Origin: Bacteroidota bacterium
GTDB taxonomy: Bacteria > Bacteroidota > Ignavibacteria > Kryptoniales > JAKASW01
DNA length: 38,399 bases
Assembly (NCBI GenBank): GCA_021811615.1
Contig: JAJZNW010000142.1
Location: 1 to 38,399, forward strand
Direction: 5' to 3'
Shown: positions 34,350 through 38,399 of the stretch, piece by piece
How positions within the stretch are numbered: the first letter of the stretch is position 1
Layout: the number at the start of each line of letters is the position of its first letter
Translations under genes and position numbers: made by a program
Notes under the pieces: model-generated
The model's database searches: none
What the model was told of the DNA's origin: nothing
Seen by the model: only the letters and a program-made list of their open reading frames with translations

Positions 34350-34370
34350 CACGAGCGGGCTCGTGTTTAT
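34350..34370 (+). terminator. Candidate intrinsic terminator 2 ahead of the dehydrogenase
   Basis: CACGAG (34350-34355) and CTCGTG (34360-34365) form a perfect 6-bp stem with a CGGG loop, followed by TTTAT. An upstream GAGCCCG (34310-34316) can compete for the loop and 3' arm, giving a switchable terminator. Confidence 0.45.
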
Positions 34371-34373
34371 CTA

Positions 34374-34383
34374 AACATATGTT
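34374..34383. promoter_or_regulatory. Palindrome ahead of the acyl-CoA dehydrogenase gene
   Basis: AACATATGTT is a perfect 10-bp palindrome 64 bases before the start codon, directly after terminator 2. It could be a regulator site or hold part of a promoter. The ATG inside it begins a longer reading frame that I reject as the gene start. Confidence 0.3.
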
Positions 34384-34447
34384 CCGCCGGACGCCGTTTA
34401 CAGTCGACGCGCCACCGGAACGAACCCACCAGAATCTAGAGGTTGCG

Positions 34448-35617
34448 ATGGTACAGTTTGGCGGCGTTGACTATTTCGATACCGAGAGTCTTCTTACCGC
34501 GGAAGAAAAACTTGTCAGGGACACCGTGCGCGACTTCGTTTCAAAAGAAGTTGTACCGATCATTGAAAAGCATTTTCGCGAGGGGACCTTTCCGATTCAT
34601 TTGGCAAGAAAAATGGGCGAACTCGGATTTCTTGGACCGACGCTCCCATCGAAATACGGTTGTGCCGAGATGAACAACGTTTCCTACGGTCTTGTCATGC
34701 AGGAACTCGAGCGTGGCGACTCAAGCATCAGAAGCTTTGCTTCGGTTCAGAGCGGCCTCGTGATGTACCCGATCTTTGCTTTCGGTACCGGACGGCAGAA
34801 GGATAATTGGCTTCCGAGACTTGCCACGGGCGATGCCATCGGATGCTTCGGCCTTACCGAACCCGACTTCGGATCGAATCCGGGTGGGATGAAGACTCAC
34901 GCCGAGAAAAAAGGAAACAGCTATGTCCTGAACGGGGCCAAGATGTGGATTACCAACGGCACTATCGCAGATGTGGCGGTAGTCTGGGCTAAGCTCGACG
35001 GGAAAGTCAGAGGATTCCTCGTTGAGAAAGGAACTAACGGTTTCAGCGCACCCGAGATGAAAGGGAAGCACTCTCTGCGTGCATCGGTGACCAGTGAACT
35101 GGTGTTCCAGGATTGCGAGATACCCGAAGAGAACCTCCTGCCCGGAACCGCCGGACTGAGATCGCCGCTTATGTGTCTCGACCAGGCGCGTTACGGAATC
35201 GCGTGGGGAGCGATCGGCTCGGCAATGGCGTGCTATGATACCGCACTCAATTACGCGAAGTCGAGGATACAATTCGACAAACCTATCGCCGCTTTCCAGA
35301 TCACGCAGGAGAAACTCGTCTTCATGCTTACTGAGATCACCAAGGCTCAGCTTCTGGTCCTCCAACTCGGAAGACTGAAAGACCAGGACAGGCATAAAGC
35401 GGTTCAGGTGTCGATGGCGAAACGCAACAATGTCCACTTCGCTCTCGAGATAGCGCGCCTCGCGAGAACTATCCTCGGTGCGAACGGAATCCTGGACGAG
35501 TACCCTGTTATGAGACATATGGCTAATCTCGAAAGCGTGTACACTTACGAAGGTACGCATGATATTCATACACTCGTGATCGGCGCCGATATCACCGGCA
35601 TGCAGGCGTTCTCGTGA
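34448..35617 (+). CDS. Acyl-CoA dehydrogenase, glutaryl-CoA dehydrogenase-like
   Basis: This 389-aa flavoprotein closely follows the glutaryl-CoA dehydrogenase subgroup of acyl-CoA dehydrogenases: ERGDSSIRSFASVQS (with the Arg and Glu that in human GCDH contact the distal carboxylate), GCFGLTEPDFGSNPGGM, KMWITNG, SLRASVTSELVF, RYGIAWGAIGSA, QLGRLKDQD and the catalytic Glu in TYEGTHDIHTL near the C-terminus. It would oxidise glutaryl-CoA to crotonyl-CoA in lysine or tryptophan breakdown, with electrons going to ETF; related substrates are possible. I start at ATG 34448, with AGAGG 5 bases upstream; this fits the usual family length better than the longer reading from 34379. No other genes of this pathway are next to it. 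Confidence 0.88.
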   Translation: MVQFGGVDYFDTESLLTAEEKLVRDTVRDFVSKEVVPIIEKHFREGTFPIHLARKMGELGFLGPTLPSKYGCAEMNNVSYGLVMQELERGDSSIRSFASVQSGLVMYPIFAFGTGRQKDNWLPRLATGDAIGCFGLTEPDFGSNPGGMKTHAEKKGNSYVLNGAKMWITNGTIADVAVVWAKLDGKVRGFLVEKGTNGFSAPEMKGKHSLRASVTSELVFQDCEIPEENLLPGTAGLRSPLMCLDQARYGIAWGAIGSAMACYDTALNYAKSRIQFDKPIAAFQITQEKLVFMLTEITKAQLLVLQLGRLKDQDRHKAVQVSMAKRNNVHFALEIARLARTILGANGILDEYPVMRHMANLESVYTYEGTHDIHTLVIGADITGMQAFS

Positions 35618-35715
35618 GAGCCCCTGAGATATCCGTGATGCCGCAGGAGGCACAGGGGCGGGGATAGAATGAGTTCGAGGAAGTAATATTCAGAAAGCAA
35701 TCGGAGAAGAGATAA

Positions 35716-37182
35716 ATGAAGACGAATGGTAAGATTACCGGCGAAGCGTTGACGTTTGACGATGTGTTGTTGGTTCCAAGTTATTCCAGGGTTTTGCCGC
35801 GCGACACAGACGTGCGCACCAAGTTCACACGCGGTATAGAACTTAATATTCCACTCATAAGCGCGGCTATGGATACGGTCACCGAGAGTGACCTGGCGAT
35901 CGCTCTGGCACGAGAGGGAGGCATCGGCATAATTCACAAGAATTTTTCGATCGCTCACCAGGCCGAAGAGGTCGACCATGTTAAACGCTCGGAAAGCGGA
36001 ATGATATCGGACCCCGTTACTCTCGGCCCGGACCACACTGTCCGCGAAGCCGTCGCGCTCATGAACAATTACCACATCTCGGGAATCCCGATCGTAAAAG
36101 GAGAACTCCTCGTCGGCGTACTTACGAACAGGGACCTCAGGTTTGTCGACGATCATGACCGGAAAGTCTCCGAGTTCATGACTACCGAGCATCTCGTTAC
36201 GGCAAAAGTCGGGACTACGCTCGAAGACGCCGAGAAGATTCTTCAGAAACACAAGGTCGAGAAACTGCCTGTAGTCGACGGCACGGGGAAGCTGCGCGGG
36301 TTGATCACCTTCAAAGACATTCAGAAGAAAAAACGCCACCCGAATGCCTGCAAGGATGACCGCGGAAGGTTGAGGGTTGGAGCGGCTGTCGGTGTCAAGG
36401 CCGAGACGATCGAGCGAGTCGAAGCACTTGCTAAAGCCGGCGTGGATGTAGTCATCGTCGACACCGCTCACGGCCACTCTTACGGCGTCCTCGAAATGGT
36501 AAAAACGGTCAAGAAGAAATTCCCCGAATTGCAGGTCGTTGCCGGTAACGTCGGCACGAAGGAGGGTACCCTGGCGCTTATCAAGGCGGGTGCCGATGCA
36601 GTGAAGGTCGGAATCGGCCCGGGAAGCATCTGCACCACCCGCATTGTGGCCGGCATCGGAGTTCCGCAGATTACCGCCGTCATGGAGTGCTCCGCGGCCG
36701 CGGCAAGATACGGAGTACCGATCATTGCCGATGGCGGCATCAAACAGACCGGCGATATCGCAAAGGCTATTGCTGCCGGAGCCGATAGCGTTATGATTGG
36801 AAACTTGTTTGCAGGAGTTGAGGAAAGTCCCGGTGAAAAGGTGCTTTACGAGGGAAGAGCTTATAAGGCTTATCGCGGCATGGGCTCCCTCGAAGCTATG
36901 AAAGCCGGAAGTAGCGACCGCTATTTCCAGGATGTCGAAGACGACATCAAGAAGCTTGTCCCCGAAGGAATCGAGGGGCGTGTTCCTTACCGCGGACCTC
37001 TCAGCGATACCGTCTACCAAATGGTCGGAGGATTGAGAGCTGCTATGGGCTACGAGGGGTGCAGGACCGTGGCTGAATTGAAAAAGAATGGCAGGTTCGT
37101 GAAGATAACTTCGGCCGGACTGACCGAGAGCCATCCGCACGATGTCGAAATCGTCAAAGAACCACCGAATTACCACCTATGA
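35716..37182 (+). CDS. guaB: Inosine-5'-monophosphate dehydrogenase
   Basis: This 488-aa enzyme catalyses NAD-dependent oxidation of IMP to XMP, the first committed step to GMP. It begins with [13 protein letters not shown], has the two CBS domains inserted at about residues 95-205 ([38 protein letters not shown]), the [10 protein letters not shown] segment, the active-site loop [11 protein letters not shown] carrying the catalytic Cys, [11 protein letters not shown], and the flap region [12 protein letters not shown]. It is complete and of standard length. GGAG (35703-35706) lies 9 bases before the ATG. It overlaps the next gene by 4 bases (ATGA). Confidence 0.97.
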   Translation: MKTNGKITGEALTFDDVLLVPSYSRVLPRDTDVRTKFTRGIELNIPLISAAMDTVTESDLAIALAREGGIGIIHKNFSIAHQAEEVDHVKRSESGMISDPVTLGPDHTVREAVALMNNYHISGIPIVKGELLVGVLTNRDLRFVDDHDRKVSEFMTTEHLVTAKVGTTLEDAEKILQKHKVEKLPVVDGTGKLRGLITFKDIQKKKRHPNACKDDRGRLRVGAAVGVKAETIERVEALAKAGVDVVIVDTAHGHSYGVLEMVKTVKKKFPELQVVAGNVGTKEGTLALIKAGADAVKVGIGPGSICTTRIVAGIGVPQITAVMECSAAAARYGVPIIADGGIKQTGDIAKAIAAGADSVMIGNLFAGVEESPGEKVLYEGRAYKAYRGMGSLEAMKAGSSDRYFQDVEDDIKKLVPEGIEGRVPYRGPLSDTVYQMVGGLRAAMGYEGCRTVAELKKNGRFVKITSAGLTESHPHDVEIVKEPPNYHL

Positions 37183-38297
37183 AACTGACTGACCTGCAGA
37201 AAGACTCCTTGAGATTCGTAGCGAATCTCCAGGCCTATATGAGGAAGAACTCGATCGACGTGTTTTTCGTGGCCGAATTACCTAACGTCCGCTACCTGAC
37301 CACCTTTACCGGAACATCCGGATTCTGTCTTGTCTTCCGTGACAGCGCCTGCTTCCTTACTGATTTCAGGTACAAAACGCAGGCATCGCACCAGGTGGCA
37401 AGCTGCGAAACAGTCATCTATTCCGGCAACCTGTTTGAATTCATCGGAAAGAAATTCTTCAGGAAGTCGAGGCAGGTTTCGATCGGCATCGAGGATACTG
37501 TCTCGGTCGGGATGTTCGCTGAAATGCAGGAAAAGGTCGGCGGATGCCAATTTGTCAGGACCTCGCAGGTGCTTGAGAAACTTGCGGCCGTGAAAACAAA
37601 GGCGGAAGTCGCGAGAATCCGTCAGGCATGTGCCATCAGCAGCACTGCGCTCGATGTGCTGGTACAGGAAGACTGGCGCGGCAAAACGGAAACCGAGCTC
37701 GCTGCCATGCTGGAGTTCAACCAGAAGATCATCGGCGCATCGGGCACTTCGTTCGAAACGATAGTCGCAAGTGGAGTCCGCGGCGCGATGCCGCACGGCG
37801 TGGCTTCCGGCAAAGAAGTGGACGCCGGCGATTTCGTAACCATAGACTTTGGTTGCCTCTACGACGGCTACGCCTCAGATATCACGCGCACTTTCCTCAC
37901 GGGCCTGAAATCGAAACCGGAACTAATGAAAATCTACGGCGTTGTCCGTGATGCACAGTCGAAAGGAATTGCTGCGGCCCGTGCCGGCATAAAAGCGAAT
38001 AAGGTCGATAAAGCCGCCCGGGACTACATCGATAGGAAAGGATACGGTAAATACTTCGGACACGGCACCGGTCACGGTGTCGGGTTGAGAATCCATGAAC
38101 TGCCGAGAGTATCGAGGGTTAGTGAAGATGTGCTTGAAGAAGGAAATGTCATTACCATCGAACCGGGCATTTATATCCCCCGGCTCGGCGGAGTGAGAAT
38201 CGAGGACGACTTCCTGGTTACGAAAGACGGTGTAGAACAACTTTCACATTTTTCTAAAGAAGCAGATTACTATATTTCAGCCTATGGCAGACATTGA
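37179..38297 (+). CDS. M24B metallopeptidase, Xaa-Pro aminopeptidase/dipeptidase family
   Basis: This 372-aa protein has the two-domain creatinase/aminopeptidase P form: an N-terminal domain (about 1-130, with [17 protein letters not shown]) and the pita-bread catalytic domain. All five metal ligands are visible: Asp in [10 protein letters not shown], Asp in ASDITRTF, His in [10 protein letters not shown], Glu in [10 protein letters not shown] and Glu in GGVRIEDD. It would cleave peptides with proline in second position in the cytoplasm. The start overlaps the guaB stop by 4 bases, so the two are translationally coupled, although they have no obvious functional link. Confidence 0.93.
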   Translation: MKLTDLQKDSLRFVANLQAYMRKNSIDVFFVAELPNVRYLTTFTGTSGFCLVFRDSACFLTDFRYKTQASHQVASCETVIYSGNLFEFIGKKFFRKSRQVSIGIEDTVSVGMFAEMQEKVGGCQFVRTSQVLEKLAAVKTKAEVARIRQACAISSTALDVLVQEDWRGKTETELAAMLEFNQKIIGASGTSFETIVASGVRGAMPHGVASGKEVDAGDFVTIDFGCLYDGYASDITRTFLTGLKSKPELMKIYGVVRDAQSKGIAAARAGIKANKVDKAARDYIDRKGYGKYFGHGTGHGVGLRIHELPRVSRVSEDVLEEGNVITIEPGIYIPRLGGVRIEDDFLVTKDGVEQLSHFSKEADYYISAYGRH

Positions 38298-38344
38298 CTG
38301 TCTAGTATCGTCTGCCCGTTGGCTGAATAAAGGAATTCGGGAGA

Positions 38345-38399
38345 ATGGAAAATAAAGTACTCGTGATCGCCTACTATTTCCCTCCGGGCCGACCACGGT
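38345..38399 (+). CDS. Start of a probable GT4 glycosyltransferase (partial)
   Basis: Eighteen codons are visible before the window ends. The protein starts MENKVLVIAYYFPPG, matching the N-terminal beta strand and loop (VLxIAYYFPP) of many GT4 glycosyltransferases. AAGGA (38330-38334) lies 10 bases upstream. Too short for a firm call, but it suggests that more polysaccharide genes lie beyond the window. Confidence 0.5.
   Translation, partial: MENKVLVIAYYFPPGRPR

Larger units (their letters stand above)
33923..34447 (+). other. Structured non-coding region before the acyl-CoA dehydrogenase gene
   Basis: No credible gene lies in these 525 bases. A branched fold is suggested at 34137-34198: AGACCG (34137-34142) pairs with CGGTCT (34193-34198) and encloses a small CGAT/ATCG hairpin and the GCCAT/ATGGC hairpin. 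TCCTG and CAGGA pair near 34210-34237. Two hairpins with T-runs follow (34258-34285, 34350-34370). TTGGCTAA (34320-34327) can pair either with TTAGCCAA (34244-34251) or, through TTGGCT, with AGCCAA (34334-34339). GAGCCCG (34310-34316) can pair with CGGGCTC (34356-34362), which would break the second hairpin. This looks like an attenuator or riboswitch-type leader; no promoter could be fixed. Confidence 0.4.

Noticed and set aside
34379..34447. N-terminal extension of the acyl-CoA dehydrogenase from ATG 34379
   Set aside because: The extra 23 residues are not family-like, have no ribosome site, and begin inside a palindrome next to a terminator. ATG 34448 has AGAGG at a good distance.
35566..37176. 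A 536-codon open frame on the - strand opposite guaB
   Set aside because: The + strand protein is an unmistakable IMP dehydrogenase with all motifs. The antisense translation has no domain or ribosome site of note.

Overview
The window is a bacterial chromosome segment of roughly even GC content by eye. It has tightly packed, often 4-base-overlapping genes and many GTG and TTG starts. The gene content points to a Gram-negative-type didermic bacterium: a TolC-family outer-membrane factor, a membrane-fusion lipoprotein and a Wzx/Wzy/Wzz polysaccharide pathway are all present. The style of RecA, the zinc-ribbon form of L28, the glutaryl-CoA dehydrogenase-like enzyme and some promoter motifs resembling the Bacteroidota-type TAnnTTTG suggest the FCB group (for example Ignavibacteria, Kryptonia or KSB1-like). 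That placement is inference, not demonstrated. I see no rRNA, tRNA, CRISPR array, transposase or phage gene.

Region 1 (1-5431) is housekeeping: the 3' end of pgpA, then cinA, thpR (ligT), recA and recX, an AI-2E-family permease, and rpmB on the opposite strand. The order cinA-thpR-recA is the same as the known Deinococcus cinA-ligT-recA operon.

Region 2 (5432-22754) is a surface-polysaccharide locus. A + strand operon encodes nucleotide-sugar enzymes (RfbB, UDP-GlcNAc/ManNAc-type dehydrogenase, UDP-GlcNAc 2-epimerase), the chain-length regulator Wzz, a Wzy/WaaL-type polymerase or ligase, and a Wzx flippase. Four glycosyltransferases follow on the - strand. A second + strand operon holds the polyprenyl-phosphate sugar-phosphotransferase that starts the repeat unit, a polyprenol-phosphate mannose synthase-like GT2, and an unusual fusion of a GT2 with a catalytically gutted sugar-phosphotransferase.

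Region 3 (22755-29996) is a TetR-controlled tripartite exporter: TetR, HlyD-type lipoprotein, ABC ATPase, TolC, ABC ATPase, two ABC-2 permeases. It matches the E. coli cecR-ybhGFSR layout, but YbhF is split into two proteins with a tolC gene between them. The two ATPases carry complementary degenerate motifs. TetR has a very clear palindromic operator lying over its own promoter and appears to be translated leaderless. Two stretches of degenerate 8-nt-period repeats flank genes of this operon.

Region 4 (29997-34447) has a secreted GH18-like protein, then a three-gene cassette of unknown function (31700-33922). Two of its proteins look like DUF2589 relatives and the third is small and probably all-helical. 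The cassette has its own good promoter and an approximately 475-nt leader that contains both a perfect Shine-Dalgarno and a perfect anti-Shine-Dalgarno sequence. This cassette is the best candidate here for an undescribed system. It is followed by a second long structured non-coding stretch with mutually exclusive hairpins.

Region 5 (34448-38399) is metabolic: glutaryl-CoA dehydrogenase-like acyl-CoA dehydrogenase, guaB, an M24 Xaa-Pro peptidase, and the first codons of what looks like another GT4 glycosyltransferase.
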